NCBI GenBank assembly: GCA_024227995.1
Contig: CP100465.1
Span: forward strand, 1,612,001-1,676,000
From: Halomicrococcus gelatinilyticus
GTDB lineage: Archaea; Halobacteriota; Halobacteria; Halobacteriales; Haladaptataceae
DNA: 64,000 nucleotides
Direction: 5' to 3'
Position numbers and translations under genes: made by a program. Of the stretch, positions 8,985 to 17,474 are shown piece by piece; the stretch's first letter is position 1, and every line of letters begins with the position of its first letter. The notes under the pieces are model-generated. The model was not told the origin of the DNA and did no database searches. It saw nothing but the letters and a program-made list of their open reading frames with translations.

Positions 8985-9170
8985 ATGATGAAACGAGACG
9001 TACTGAGCGTACTGATGGTGGTCCTCGGCGTCCTCCTCAGCGGGACAGTGCCGGGGCTGTTCGTCGGCGCACCGCTGGCCGTGTTCGGCGCCTACTGGCT
9101 GGCCGAACCGCGCGTCCAGACCACCGCAGTGCCCGATACGTTCCGGACCATCGCTGGCCGCGCCCGCTAA
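8985..9170 (+). CDS. small two-span membrane protein
   Basis: A 61-residue protein ([15 protein letters not shown]...). There are two hydrophobic segments, about residues 6-20 and 24-40, joined by a short [12 protein letters not shown] turn, with a soluble tail ending [12 protein letters not shown] at 8982 and a second ATG at 8988 are alternative starts. It is encoded opposite to hisB and hisA, in the gap between them. No family is recognised; small bitopic and polytopic proteins of this size are common in haloarchaea. Confidence 0.65.
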   Translation: MMKRDVLSVLMVVLGVLLSGTVPGLFVGAPLAVFGAYWLAEPRVQTTAVPDTFRTIAGRAR

Positions 9171-9254
9171 CCACACCCATCCGCGAACCCGTCCGAGACT
9201 GCTTCCGGTCGTCACCCATCCCACTGCCGCTTTTTCGGGCTCGTCGTCCCGTCG

Positions 9255-9977
9255 TCAGTCGAGCGCCGTCAGCGCCTCGGACAGCGTGAACGCGCCCTCG
9301 TAGAGTGCGCTGCCGACGACGACGGCGGCCGCCCCTGCGTCACGCAGCGCCCGGACGTCGTCGAGCGTGGCGACGCCGCCGCTCGCGACGACCGGCACGT
9401 CGACCGCCTCGACCACGCGACGGACGGGTTCCGTCTGGACGCCGTCCATGCGCCCCTCAACGTCGACGTCGGTGAACAGGATAGCGCCGGCGCCGAGGTC
9501 CTCGTAACGCGTCGCCGCCTCCGCGGGGTCGAGGCCGGTCTTCTCGGTCCACCCCGAGACGACCACCTCGCCGTCCTTCGCGTCCAGGCTCACCACCACG
9601 GCGCCGGGATGCTCCGCACTGATGTCGGCGACGATGTCGGGGTTCTCGACCGCCGCGGTGCCGAGGATGACGCGGTCGACGCCGCGGTCGAGCAGCGAGG
9701 TGGCGTCGTCGACGGTCCGGATGCCGCCGCCGAGCTGCACGTCCACGTCGACGGCGTCGCGGATCGCTTCGACCGCCGGCGCGTTCGCGCGCTCGCCCTC
9801 GAACGCGCCGTCGAGGTCGACCAGGTGGAGCGTCTCTGCGCCCTGGTCCACCCAGCGGCGCGCCGCCTCGACGGGGTCGCCGTAGCGCTTCTCGGTCCCT
9901 TTCTCGCCCTGCACCAGCTGGACGACCTCGCCGTCCTGCACGTCCACCGCGGGAACGACCTCGAACTCCGGGAACAT
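9255..9977 (-). CDS. hisA: ProFAR isomerase HisA
   Basis: A 240-residue (beta/alpha)8 isomerase converting ProFAR to PRFAR in histidine biosynthesis. The first catalytic Asp lies in VVPAVDVQDGEVVQLV and the second in ILFTDVDVEGRMDG. Phosphate-binding loops include LGGGIR and ASGGVA. The length is standard and the ATG at 9977 is unambiguous. It is divergent from the phosphate permease, with only about 77 bp between the two start codons. Confidence 0.95.
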   Translation of the reverse strand: MFPEFEVVPAVDVQDGEVVQLVQGEKGTEKRYGDPVEAARRWVDQGAETLHLVDLDGAFEGERANAPAVEAIRDAVDVDVQLGGGIRTVDDATSLLDRGVDRVILGTAAVENPDIVADISAEHPGAVVVSLDAKDGEVVVSGWTEKTGLDPAEAATRYEDLGAGAILFTDVDVEGRMDGVQTEPVRRVVEAVDVPVVASGGVATLDDVRALRDAGAAAVVVGSALYEGAFTLSEALTALD

Positions 9978-10024
9978 ACGTGCCAGTCGGCGCGCCGTCG
10001 TCTAAAAGCATCGAGTCGGCATCG

Positions 10025-10030
10025 TTTAAG
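10025..10030 (+). promoter_or_regulatory. TATA element of the phosphate permease
   Basis: TTTAAG lies about 27 nt before the ATG at 10055. This argues for a leaderless transcript and for 10055 rather than 10031 or 9980 as the start. Confidence 0.5.
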
Positions 10031-10054
10031 ATGCTGGCAGAACTGGGGACGAGT

Positions 10055-11245
10055 ATGGTCGATGTCCTTCTCCTGGTCGGTCTCGCCGTCGCCGTCTTCG
10101 TCGGGTTCAACATCGGCGGCTCCTCCACGGGGGTAGCGTTCGGTCCCGCCGTCGGTAGTCGCACCGTCTCGAAACTCGGCGCTGCGACGCTGATGTCGAC
10201 GTTCTTCCTCCTCGGCGGCTGGACGGTCGGGCGCAACGTCATCAAGACGATGGGGGGCGACATCGTGCCCGGCGACCAGTTCACGCTCGTGACCAGCGTC
10301 GGCGTGCTGTTCTTCGTCGGCGGTGCGCTGCTCATCTCGAACCTCTTCGGCGTGCCCGCCTCGACGTCGATGACTGCCGTCGGCGCCATCGCCGGTCTCG
10401 GCGTGGCGACCGACACGCTCAACGAGACCGTGATGTTCGAGATCGTCTCGTGGTGGCTGCTCGCTCCGGTCATGGCGTTCTGGATCTGCGCCGTCATCGG
10501 ACGCTACCTCTACCCGTACCTCGACGCGTGGTTCAAGCTGAAGCAGTCCGACGAACCGATACTCAAGTTCTCTCGCGTCGGGTCGCTGCCGTACCCGACC
10601 GTCTCGTCGAACGCGACCCGCAAGCAGGTGTTCGTCAACGTCCTCGTCGTCGCCATCGGCTGTTACATGGCCTTCTCCGCGGGGGCGAGCAACGTCGCCA
10701 ACGCCGTCGCACCGCTCGTCGGTGCGAACGCCATCAACGAGGGCCAGGGCGTCCTGATAGCCGCCGGCGCGCTCGCGCTCGGGGCGTTCACCATCGCCCG
10801 GCGCACCCTCGACACGGTCGGCAACGACCTGACGGACCTGCCGCTGCTGGCGGCGCTCATCGTCGAGGTCGTCAGCGCGAGCCTCATCACCTTCCTCTCG
10901 CAGATCGGCATCCCCGCCAGCCTCGCCGTCAGCGCGACGATGTGCATCGTCGGCCTCGGGTGGGGACGGGCCACCCGGACGGTGAAGATCTCCGACGCGG
11001 CGGCGTCGGCGGTCAAGGGACCCGAACAGCGGGAGAAGGGCGAGGGCGCGGAGGTGACGGTCAACGCCATCACCGCGGAACCGGACGACGAGGTGGCCAA
11101 GATCGGCGAGGAGGACCCGGATGAACTCTCCGCGAGCGACCTGTTCGACCCCTCCACGACGGCACGCGTCGTCGGGCTCTGGATACTGACCCCCAGCATC
11201 TCGGCAGTGACCTCGTTCCTGCTGTTCGAGTACGTGCCGCTGTGA
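10055..11245 (+). CDS. PiT-family inorganic phosphate permease
   Basis: A 396-residue transporter of the PiT/Pho-4 family with about 10 hydrophobic spans. The duplicated signature is visible as [19 protein letters not shown] near the N-terminus and [20 protein letters not shown] about residue 210. A cytoplasmic acidic insert (about 315-365, [14 protein letters not shown]...) separates the last spans. The start at 10055 is supported by the TATA spacing and places the first span at the N-terminus. A second, divergent PiT gene lies at 42179-43375. Confidence 0.9.
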   Translation: MVDVLLLVGLAVAVFVGFNIGGSSTGVAFGPAVGSRTVSKLGAATLMSTFFLLGGWTVGRNVIKTMGGDIVPGDQFTLVTSVGVLFFVGGALLISNLFGVPASTSMTAVGAIAGLGVATDTLNETVMFEIVSWWLLAPVMAFWICAVIGRYLYPYLDAWFKLKQSDEPILKFSRVGSLPYPTVSSNATRKQVFVNVLVVAIGCYMAFSAGASNVANAVAPLVGANAINEGQGVLIAAGALALGAFTIARRTLDTVGNDLTDLPLLAALIVEVVSASLITFLSQIGIPASLAVSATMCIVGLGWGRATRTVKISDAAASAVKGPEQREKGEGAEVTVNAITAEPDDEVAKIGEEDPDELSASDLFDPSTTARVVGLWILTPSISAVTSFLLFEYVPL

Positions 11246-11330
11246 GATACCTGTTATCCCCCTCCTGACGTGTCACCGACTCCGGCCGAAACAACAACTA
11301 CTAACCGTTCGCCCGACCAACGAGCGAACG

Positions 11331-11720
11331 ATGCCAACCGTAGAATACCTCAACTACGAAGTGCTGGACGACCAGGGCTGGGACATGGACGACGACGACC
11401 TCTTCGAGAAAGCGGCCGATGCCGGCCTCGGTGACGAGGACTACGGCACCCTCGACGTCAACCAGGGCGAGTACATCCTCGAGTCGGCCGAGGCCCAGGG
11501 CTACGACTGGCCCTTCTCGTGCCGCGCCGGCGCCTGTGCGAACTGCGCCGCCATCGTCAAAGAGGGCGAGATCGACATGGACATGCAGCAGATCCTCAGC
11601 GACGAAGAGGTCGAGGACAAGAACGTCCGTCTGACCTGCATCGGCAGCCCGGCCGCCGACGAGGTCAAGATCGTCTACAACGCGAAGCACCTCGACTACC
11701 TCCAGAACCGCGTCATATAA
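11331..11720 (+). CDS. fdx: halophilic plant-type [2Fe-2S] ferredoxin
   Basis: A 129-residue soluble electron carrier. It is a plant-type ferredoxin with the haloarchaeal acidic insertion near the N-terminus ([20 protein letters not shown]). Cluster cysteines are in [15 protein letters not shown] and LTCIGSP (CxxxxCxxC...C). It typically serves 2-oxoacid:ferredoxin oxidoreductases in haloarchaea. A six-T tract follows about 45 nt after the stop. Confidence 0.96.
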   Translation: MPTVEYLNYEVLDDQGWDMDDDDLFEKAADAGLGDEDYGTLDVNQGEYILESAEAQGYDWPFSCRAGACANCAAIVKEGEIDMDMQQILSDEEVEDKNVRLTCIGSPAADEVKIVYNAKHLDYLQNRVI

Positions 11721-11765
11721 GCTACCTGAACTCGGTCGCTCGGCCGACCGAGGTTCGGACCACCG

Positions 11766-11771
11766 TTTTTT
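11766..11771 (+). terminator. T-tract terminator after ferredoxin
   Basis: Six consecutive T residues lie 45 nt behind the ferredoxin stop in otherwise GC-rich sequence. U-rich termination without a hairpin is normal in archaea. Confidence 0.45.
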
Positions 11772-11883
11772 GACCGCCGTCCGGTAGGTACCCCGCTACT
11801 CTGCGGTCGGTACGTCGCGAAGGAGTAGCGTCCCGACGGTCTCGCGTCCGAAGCGACCGGCCGGGAGTCGCTCACGGGGCCCG

Positions 11884-12732
11884 TTACGCGGACGCGTTCG
11901 CGAGAATGGACGGGGACGCGTCCGCCGCGACGGTCGCGTCGGCCGGTTCGAGAGGCGCGAGCGTGGGAGCCTCGGGTGCGGCGTCCTGTGTCGGCGTCCG
12001 GTCCGGGACGGACGTGACACTCATCGAGGAGAAGAAGAGGCGGACGTGGCCGAGCCACGGGATCTTCAGTTCGGCGGTGCCGCGGACCCAGGACGGGTGG
12101 ACCGGGTCGCTGATGCCGAGCACCTGGTCGTACCCGGGGTTGTTGTCGCCCTTCGTGATGAAGCCGGCGTTCGGGGCGGGGCAGTTGGGCAACTCCTCGC
12201 AGCTATCGGCGCTGCCGACGTAGGACTGGTCCGCCTCGCCGTACCAGTTCTCGCCCTTCTCGACCCAGAACATCGCCCGGTGGATGATGGGCGTCTCCCC
12301 GTTCTGTCCGTACGGCTGGTAGATGATGACGTCTCCGGGGCGGTCGAAGCTCGAGTAGCCGGTCTGCTGGCCGGTCTGGTAGGTGACGATGCCCGTGCCG
12401 TCCTGGGCGGCGCCCGGGGCGAGGCGGTGCTCGTCCATCACGAAGATGAGGTCGCCGCGCTCCATCTGTGGCTCCATGCTCCCGCTCTCGACGGCGACCA
12501 TCGGCGGCCAGACGCCGCTGACGGCGAACAGCAGCAGGCCGATCGCGAGGACGACGACGACGCTTTCGAGCATCTCTCTGACGAACGTCACGGCCTCGTT
12601 GTCGGTGGTGCGGAACCAGCGCCACCAGCCGACCGGACCGGACGGGTCCGCACCGGGGTCGGACGGCCGGTCGGGCCCGGACGGCGTCCCCTCCGGCGCA
12701 TCGTCAGACGACGACTCGTCTGGAGGACTCAT
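11884..12732 (-). CDS. signal peptidase I (S26B, Sec11-like)
   Basis: A 282-residue membrane peptidase that cleaves signal peptides of Sec substrates. An acidic, proline-rich N-terminal tail (about 1-50) precedes one membrane span (VVVVLAIGLLLFAVSGVWPP). The catalytic serine is in AVESGSMEPQMERGD and the general-base histidine in TPIIHRAMFW, the Ser-His arrangement of archaeal and eukaryotic-type enzymes; a conserved Asp is in ITKGDNNPGYDQ. A C-terminal Ala/Pro-rich tail follows the second hydrophobic segment. It is divergent from polB1 (DP1). Confidence 0.92.
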   Translation of the reverse strand: MSPPDESSSDDAPEGTPSGPDRPSDPGADPSGPVGWWRWFRTTDNEAVTFVREMLESVVVVLAIGLLLFAVSGVWPPMVAVESGSMEPQMERGDLIFVMDEHRLAPGAAQDGTGIVTYQTGQQTGYSSFDRPGDVIIYQPYGQNGETPIIHRAMFWVEKGENWYGEADQSYVGSADSCEELPNCPAPNAGFITKGDNNPGYDQVLGISDPVHPSWVRGTAELKIPWLGHVRLFFSSMSVTSVPDRTPTQDAAPEAPTLAPLEPADATVAADASPSILANASA

Positions 12733-12815
12733 TGCGGACTGGTAGTCCGGCCCCGGTTGTCAACCTTCTGGGTCGGTTCGCTAGGTTTTTGGCTGCTCCC
12801 TCGCTTCTTCGACTC

Positions 12816-14336
12816 GTGCCGATGGAGACCCCGGCTCGACTCGTCAGAGAGCTGACGAGCCGCGGGTACAACGCCGACCGCGAGGCCGTGACGTTGCTCG
12901 CGTCCGCGCCCGACCCCGCGGCGGCGCTCGAACGTGCAGTGGAATCCGCCCCCGAGAACGCGCTGAAGCTCTCCGCCGAGCACGTCAGGCGCACCCTCGG
13001 CGGGGACGCCGACGGAGTGAGCAACCCCACCGTTTCGGGTGGAAACGGCGGGGCGAATCCGGACGACCGTGGCGGGTCAGCTGCAGTTGAAACGGAGGGG
13101 GCCGTCGCGGGGGCGTCGCGGAGTACCGGGTCGCGGTCGATCGACATCGACGGCGACGTCACCGGCGAGAGCACCGGGACGGGCGAGTACCAGGACTTCG
13201 TCTCCGTGTTCCGCGACCGGTTCAAGCGGCTCTCCGGCCAGCTCCGCGGGCGGGTGAACGCTCGACCGACGAACGCCGTCGCGGAGATGCCGGGCGGCAG
13301 CGAGGCGGCCATCATCGGGATGATCAGCGACATCCGCTCGACGGCGAACGGTCACTGGCTCATCGAACTGGAGGACACGAACGGGACGTTCCCCTGCCTC
13401 GTGATGAAAGACCGGAAGTTCGCGGACGTGGTGGACGAACTGCTGCTCGACGAGACCATCGCCGTCGAGGGGACGCTGGCCGACGACGCTGGCATCCTGT
13501 TCGTCGACTCGTTGCACTTCCCCGACGTCCCCCGGACCTACGAGCCCTCGACCGCCGACCGACACGTGCAGGCCGCGCTCATCAGCGACGTCCACGTCGG
13601 CAGCCAGGAGTTCCTCGCGGACGCCTGGTCGCGGTTCGCCGACTGGCTCCACACGCCGGAGGCGGCGGCCGTCGAGTACCTCCTCGTCGCCGGCGACATG
13701 GTCGAGGGCGTCGGCATCTACCCCGACCAGGACGAGGAGCTCGACATCGTCGACATCTTCGAACAGTACGAGCAGTTCTCCGAACACCTCAAGGAGGTGC
13801 CGGGCGACGTCGAGATCGTCCTGATCCCCGGCAACCACGACGCCGTGCGGCTCGCGGAACCCCAGCCCGGGTTCGACGAGGAACTCCGGAACATCATGGA
13901 CGTCCACGACGCCCGCATCTCGGGCAACCCCTCGACGGTCACCATCGAGGGCGTCTCGGTCCTGATGTACCACGGCGTGTCGCTGGACGAGGTCATCGCC
14001 GAACTCCCCGAGGAGAAGGCGAGCTACGACGACCCGCACAAGGCGATGTACCAGCTCCTGAAGAAGCGCCACGTCGCGCCCCAGTACGGCGGCCACACCC
14101 GCCTCGCGCCCGAGGAGAAGGACTACCTCGTCATCGACGAGGTGCCGGACGTCTTCCACACCGGCCACGTCCACAAGCTCGGCTTCGGCAAGTACCACAA
14201 CGTCATGGCCATCAACTCCGGGTGCTGGCAGGCCCAGACCGCGTTCCAGAAGAGCGTCAACATCGACCCCGACGCCGGCTACGCGCCGATCCTCGACCTC
14301 GACACCCTCGACGTGACGGTCCGCAAGTTCGTCTGA
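12816..14336 (+). CDS. polB1: DNA polymerase D small subunit DP1
   Basis: A 506-residue small subunit of replicative PolD, the 3'-5' proofreading exonuclease partner of DP2. The order is: a helical N-terminal domain (1-70), a low-complexity Gly/Ser/acidic linker (about 70-145), an OB fold (about 165-245), and a calcineurin-like phosphoesterase domain with intact metal motifs LISDVHVGS, VAGDMVEG, IPGNHDAVR, MYHGVS and HTGHVHKLG. The GTG at 12816 gives MPMETPARLV, which matches my memory of the family start; the ATG at 12822 is the alternative. Two ORB-like repeats lie within the linker coding sequence. Confidence 0.94.
   Translation: MPMETPARLVRELTSRGYNADREAVTLLASAPDPAAALERAVESAPENALKLSAEHVRRTLGGDADGVSNPTVSGGNGGANPDDRGGSAAVETEGAVAGASRSTGSRSIDIDGDVTGESTGTGEYQDFVSVFRDRFKRLSGQLRGRVNARPTNAVAEMPGGSEAAIIGMISDIRSTANGHWLIELEDTNGTFPCLVMKDRKFADVVDELLLDETIAVEGTLADDAGILFVDSLHFPDVPRTYEPSTADRHVQAALISDVHVGSQEFLADAWSRFADWLHTPEAAAVEYLLVAGDMVEGVGIYPDQDEELDIVDIFEQYEQFSEHLKEVPGDVEIVLIPGNHDAVRLAEPQPGFDEELRNIMDVHDARISGNPSTVTIEGVSVLMYHGVSLDEVIAELPEEKASYDDPHKAMYQLLKKRHVAPQYGGHTRLAPEEKDYLVIDEVPDVFHTGHVHKLGFGKYHNVMAINSGCWQAQTAFQKSVNIDPDAGYAPILDLDTLDVTVRKFV
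13023..13046 (-). repeat. ORB-like element inside the DP1 gene
   Basis: On the minus strand GTTTCCACCCGAAACGGTGG followed by GGTT. The core and G-run match the origin elements. It encodes part of the DP1 linker (NPTVSGGN). It forms an outward-facing inverted pair with the copy at 13080. Confidence 0.55.
13080..13102 (+). repeat. second ORB-like element inside the DP1 gene
   Basis: GCAGTTGAAACGGAGGGGG on the plus strand lies 33 nt from the inverted copy and also within the DP1 linker (AVETEGAV). Its G-run is on the outer side, as in the pair flanking the AT-rich core at the origin. Confidence 0.5.
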
Positions 14337-14427
14337 CTCGCGCAGACGGACCGAAGTTCTCGCGACGACCGTTGCCGCCGAGCGTCGGCAGCGCAAGGCA
14401 CCTGTATTCGGACGTGAACGTTGGGGT

Positions 14428-14901
14428 ATGGACGACGGTCTGGACGACCTCGACGGACGGATACTGTACGCGCTCCAGCGCGACGCCCGCCACACCTCCG
14501 CGGCCGAGATAGCCGACGAGGCGGGGGTCGCGCCCAGCACGGTTCGCAAGCGAATCGCCCGCCTCGAAGCGCGAGGGGTCGTTCGCGGCTACCACGTCGA
14601 CGCCGACTACCAGCGCGCCGGCTACCAGTTGCATGCCCTCGTGACCTGCACCGCCCCCATCGACGAGCGCGAGCAACTCGTCCACGAGGCGCTCGACGTG
14701 CAGGGCGTCGTCTCCGTCCGGGAGGTCATGACCGGCGAGGACAACGTCCGCGTCACCGCCGTCGGCACCGACCACGACGACCTGAACCGCATCGCCCAGG
14801 AACTGAGCGCGGTCGGCCTCGACGTCACCGACGAGAACCTCGTCCGGGGCGAGCACGTCCGCCCGTTCGACTCGTTCGCGCACGACCCAGACCAGTCCTG
14901 A
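14428..14901 (+). CDS. Lrp/AsnC-family transcription regulator
   Basis: A 157-residue regulator. The N-terminal helix-turn-helix (DLDGRILYALQRDARHTSAAEIADEAGVAPSTVRKRIARLE) is followed by an RAM/AsnC_trans_reg effector domain with VVSVREVMTGEDNVRVTAVG. It probably responds to an amino acid or related metabolite as a dimer or octamer. It directly precedes a TrkA-N protein, a pairing I know from other haloarchaeal genomes, which hints at control of, or by, a nucleotide- or ion-sensing partner. Confidence 0.92.
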   Translation: MDDGLDDLDGRILYALQRDARHTSAAEIADEAGVAPSTVRKRIARLEARGVVRGYHVDADYQRAGYQLHALVTCTAPIDEREQLVHEALDVQGVVSVREVMTGEDNVRVTAVGTDHDDLNRIAQELSAVGLDVTDENLVRGEHVRPFDSFAHDPDQS

Positions 14902-15060
14902 TCCCATCCGACCGCGTTTCCCGTTGCAGGAAAATTTCTGGCCAGATATTCACGACTCGTTATCCTCTGCGTGCAGTTTATGCTGGTCCGCGACCTCCCT
15001 TCGAACGTGGCGCAAGCGGCCGGAGCGTCCCCGAACGTGACGGCCCCGCCCGGAACACCC

Positions 15061-15597
15061 ATGATTCGCACGCTCATCGTCGGCGGCGACCACGTCGGCG
15101 GACGGCTGGCCATCCGTCTCGCCGACGTCGACACAGTCCAGTACCTCGACGACGACCCTGTCGACGCGACGGAGGCCGGGGTCGTCGGACGCGAGGTCGA
15201 CATCACCGACCGCCGACAACTGGAGAGAGTCGGCCTCGACGACGTGGAGACGGTCGTCGTCGCGTCCGAGACGGACAGCGTCAACCTGCTCGTCTCGCAG
15301 TTGATCAGAACCTCGTTCGACGTCGACCGCGTTATCGTCCGCATCAACGATCCGCGGAACCGTGGCCTGTTCGAGACGACGGGCGTCGAGACCGTCTGCG
15401 TCGTCGACGCGCTCGCGCGGGCACTCGAAGCAGCGGTGGTGCGGAACACCGAGGACCCGGCAGACCTCGGCGTGGAAACGGGCGCGAACGAGGCGGCGAT
15501 GGACGCCGAGGACGCACGCGGCGTGGTCGACGACGACCCGACGAGCGTCGAGCCGACGACGGAACCGCGGTCGAATCGGCTGGACAGTCGCGCGTAG
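15061..15597 (+). CDS. TrkA-N (RCK) domain protein
   Basis: A 178-residue protein with a Rossmann RCK/TrkA-N fold: RTLIVGGDHVGGRLAIRL is the dinucleotide-binding loop (variant GGDHVGG), followed by QYLDDDP at the ribose-binding acidic position and VVVASETDSVNLLVSQ. It lacks the C-terminal TrkA-C domain. The tail (about 135-178) is acidic and low-complexity. It could gate a potassium channel subunit encoded elsewhere or act as an NAD(H) sensor. The ATG at 15061 begins directly with the first beta strand; an upstream ATG at 14971 gives an unlike extension. Confidence 0.8.
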   Translation: MIRTLIVGGDHVGGRLAIRLADVDTVQYLDDDPVDATEAGVVGREVDITDRRQLERVGLDDVETVVVASETDSVNLLVSQLIRTSFDVDRVIVRINDPRNRGLFETTGVETVCVVDALARALEAAVVRNTEDPADLGVETGANEAAMDAEDARGVVDDDPTSVEPTTEPRSNRLDSRA

Positions 15598-15635
15598 TCC
15601 GCCGAACGCACACGCGAACCCCTGAAGGGGTGAGA

Positions 15636-15713
15636 ATGGTAGAGACCACCGGAATCGATTTCCACGACCCGCTCGACGCCAAGGGGCCCGAACGCGACGC
15701 GGAGCGGACGTGA
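15636..15713 (+). CDS. possible 25-residue acidic protein
   Basis: ATG to TGA encodes 25 residues, MVETTGIDFHDPLDAKGPER then DAERT. It is preceded by GGGGTGAGA, a weak Shine-Dalgarno-like stretch, and followed two bases later by a strong hairpin. The composition (Asp, Glu, Pro) fits a haloarchaeal protein, but the evidence is only length, composition and position. A GTG two codons upstream is an alternative start. It may be a separate micro-protein co-transcribed with the TrkA-N gene. Confidence 0.35.
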   Translation: MVETTGIDFHDPLDAKGPERDAERT

Positions 15714-15715
15714 CA

Positions 15716-15747
15716 GACCCTGCCCGCAGGGTCCGTTCAACGAACGG
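15716..15747 (+). terminator. double hairpin, probable terminator
   Basis: A 7-bp stem GACCCTG/CAGGGTC with a 4-nt loop (15716-15733) is followed directly by a 6-bp stem CCGTTC/GAACGG with loop AAC (15733-15747), then AT-rich sequence. It lies just behind the small ORF and 120 bp after TrkA-N. Confidence 0.45.
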
Positions 15748-15827
15748 TAATTTACAACTTCGTTTAGTTTACTCACAGGTACGACCGAGCGGACGCCGAT
15801 AAACACCACGACCCCGAAATCGGGTGG

Positions 15828-15851
15828 TTCTCCAGTCGAAACGAAGGGGTT
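15828..15851 (+). repeat. dispersed ORB-like element, full consensus
   Basis: It contains CTCCAGTCGAAACGAAGGGG, an exact match to the consensus CTCCAGTYGAAACGAAGGGG shared by the dispersed copies. It is intergenic, in plus orientation. Confidence 0.65.
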
Positions 15852-16135
15852 TGGTTCCTCGCGTGACGGGCCGTAAACTCCACGAGCGTTGATTCGTTCG
15901 TCGAGCGGCGCGAACCGCCGGCCAGAAACGACGTCGCCGGGATCGGCACTGGCGAGCGAGCGCCGGAGTGGTGGGACACCACGTGAGCGAACCGTCGGAT
16001 TTCGGTCGGTTCGGCGGACCGATCGTCGGACTGGTGGTCCGTGTCACCGACAGACGCCCGGGACCGAAGAAGAACCGTCACGAGCGAGGTTCGGAATCGT
16101 TACAGATGGAACGGGAATCCCCGCTTCGTCGGCGT

Positions 16136-16160
16136 TTCTCCAGTTGAAACGAAGGGGTGG
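16136..16160 (+). repeat. dispersed ORB-like element, full consensus
   Basis: It contains CTCCAGTTGAAACGAAGGGG and ends one base before the methyltransferase stop codon (minus strand, 16162-16164). Plus orientation. Confidence 0.65.
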
Positions 16161-16161
16161 G

Positions 16162-16842
16162 CTACGGGGCGACGCCGACGGTCAGCAGGGTGCCGAACTC
16201 GCGGTAGCGCTCGACCATCGCCTCGCGCGACTCCCAGCCGTCCGTGGGGAACGCGTCGGCGGGCGGGATGGCGGTCTCGCGGTCGGGGACGTTGTCCTGC
16301 TCGGCGACGTGGAGGCCAGCGTCGCGGAACGCCCGCCGGTACTCGGCGGCGCTCCAGCGCGTCATCTCCACGTCGATGGAGTCCTGCCACTCGTGGGAGT
16401 GGACGTTCTCCTCGTAGTAGTTGACGGCGCAGAAGAAGGTGCCGCCGGGGCGGAGCACGCGGGCGAGTTCCGCCAGCGTCTCGTGGGGGTCGCTCGCGTA
16501 GTAGAACGCCTCCATCGAGAAGGCGTGGTCGACGCTGTCGTCGGCGAAGGGCAGGTGGTCGAAGTCGCCGACGAGGAACGCGACGTTCGCGTCGTCGGTG
16601 TAGCCGCGGGCGTTGCGGGCCATCTCCGGCGACCCGTCGAGGCCGTACACCCGGCCCGCGTCCTTCGCGTCCCGGAGCGCGCGGCCGGCGTAGCCGCTCC
16701 CGGAACCGAGGTCGACGACCGTGTCGCCGTCCTCGACCGGCATCCGGGCCAGGATGGGCTTCGCGGTGTGCCAGTGGCGGTCCTCCATACCCCTGTCGCG
16801 GCCGTCGGCCGCCCACGCGTCGAACTCCTCGCGAACGCTCAT
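16162..16842 (-). CDS. class I SAM-dependent methyltransferase
   Basis: A 226-residue methyltransferase of the Methyltransf_11 type. SAM motif I is VVDLGSGSGYAGRAL, the acidic ribose-binding residue is in VYGLDGSPEMARNA, motif II region FLVGDFDHLPFADDSVDHAFS, and post-motif ARVLRPGGTFFCAVNYYEEN. The substrate is not evident; relatives act on quinones, sterols or other small molecules. It converges with the TrkA-N region and diverges from the DUF2391-like gene. Confidence 0.88.
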   Translation of the reverse strand: MSVREEFDAWAADGRDRGMEDRHWHTAKPILARMPVEDGDTVVDLGSGSGYAGRALRDAKDAGRVYGLDGSPEMARNARGYTDDANVAFLVGDFDHLPFADDSVDHAFSMEAFYYASDPHETLAELARVLRPGGTFFCAVNYYEENVHSHEWQDSIDVEMTRWSAAEYRRAFRDAGLHVAEQDNVPDRETAIPPADAFPTDGWESREAMVERYREFGTLLTVGVAP

Positions 16843-16984
16843 GGACGGGACGTCGCCCGGGAGGGACTAAACCGGTTCGGAACGGGACGTTCTCGGTCCG
16901 AAGACGCCACCGGGGCTACGGTCGGCGGGGTCGGAGCCCCCGTCACGCGGGAAGTTTACGTTCGTCGGGTTCTTCGACGCGAAC

Positions 16985-17425
16985 GTGGTCGGACCGAAGA
17001 AGCGGTACGCGCTCGCCGACACCGCCCAGCAGATAGTCGGCGGCTTCCTCCTCGCGGGGCCGTTCGTCGTCACCGAGGAGGTGTGGCGACTGGCGGAGAC
17101 CATGACGTGGGCGCACGCGCTCGCCGCCGTCTGCATCGTCTTCGGCATCGGGTACGGCGCGCTGTACAAGGCGGACCACGATCGCGACCCGGACAACGAG
17201 GCCGAACTGGCTGGCGTCCCGACGCGGTTCGTCTCGCTGATGTGCGTCTCGTTCGGGTCCGTCGCGATCCTCGTCGTCGTGCTCGCCGCGCCCGAGACGT
17301 TCCTGAAGGACGGGGTCCTCGACGGGCACGCTTCGCGGGCGGCGGTGGCGACCACGCTGAAGGCGATCACCGTCGGGGCCATCTTCAGCGTCGTCGGCGC
17401 CGCGACCGCGGACAGCGTGTTCTGA
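16985..17425 (+). CDS. DUF2391-like integral membrane protein
   Basis: A 146-residue membrane protein with four hydrophobic segments (about 17-33, 45-60, 83-103, 122-143). The N-terminal KRYALADTAQQIVGGFLLAGPFVVTEEVW resembles the DUF2391 family as I remember it, which has no known function. The GTG start at 16985 fits a TATA-like GTTTAC about 28 nt upstream. Acidic loops (DRDPDNEAE) are typical of haloarchaeal membrane proteins. Confidence 0.75.
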   Translation: MVGPKKRYALADTAQQIVGGFLLAGPFVVTEEVWRLAETMTWAHALAAVCIVFGIGYGALYKADHDRDPDNEAELAGVPTRFVSLMCVSFGSVAILVVVLAAPETFLKDGVLDGHASRAAVATTLKAITVGAIFSVVGAATADSVF

Positions 17426-17474
17426 GTCGTGATTCCCGCATATTTTAAGTCGTAGCCACCAGTTACGGACGGAT

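Larger units (their letters stand above)
15598..16161. other. intergenic region with small ORF, hairpins and ORB-like copies
   Basis: About 560 bp. It contains a possible 25-codon ORF (15636-15713), two adjacent hairpins (15716-15747), an AT-rich patch (15748-15775) and two full-consensus ORB-like repeats (15828 and 16136). Longer frames crossing it are interrupted by these repeats and do not look like proteins. Confidence 0.6.

Noticed and set aside
13023-13102. The repeats in DP1 as a CRISPR fragment or insertion-sequence end
   Set aside because: No regular spacers, no target duplication, and the reading frame stays intact. The match to the origin boxes is better.
15773-16081. A 102-codon minus-strand frame in the TrkA-methyltransferase gap
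   Set aside because: It contains the translated ORB-like repeat (PSFRLEN), and its composition is not that of a haloarchaeal protein.
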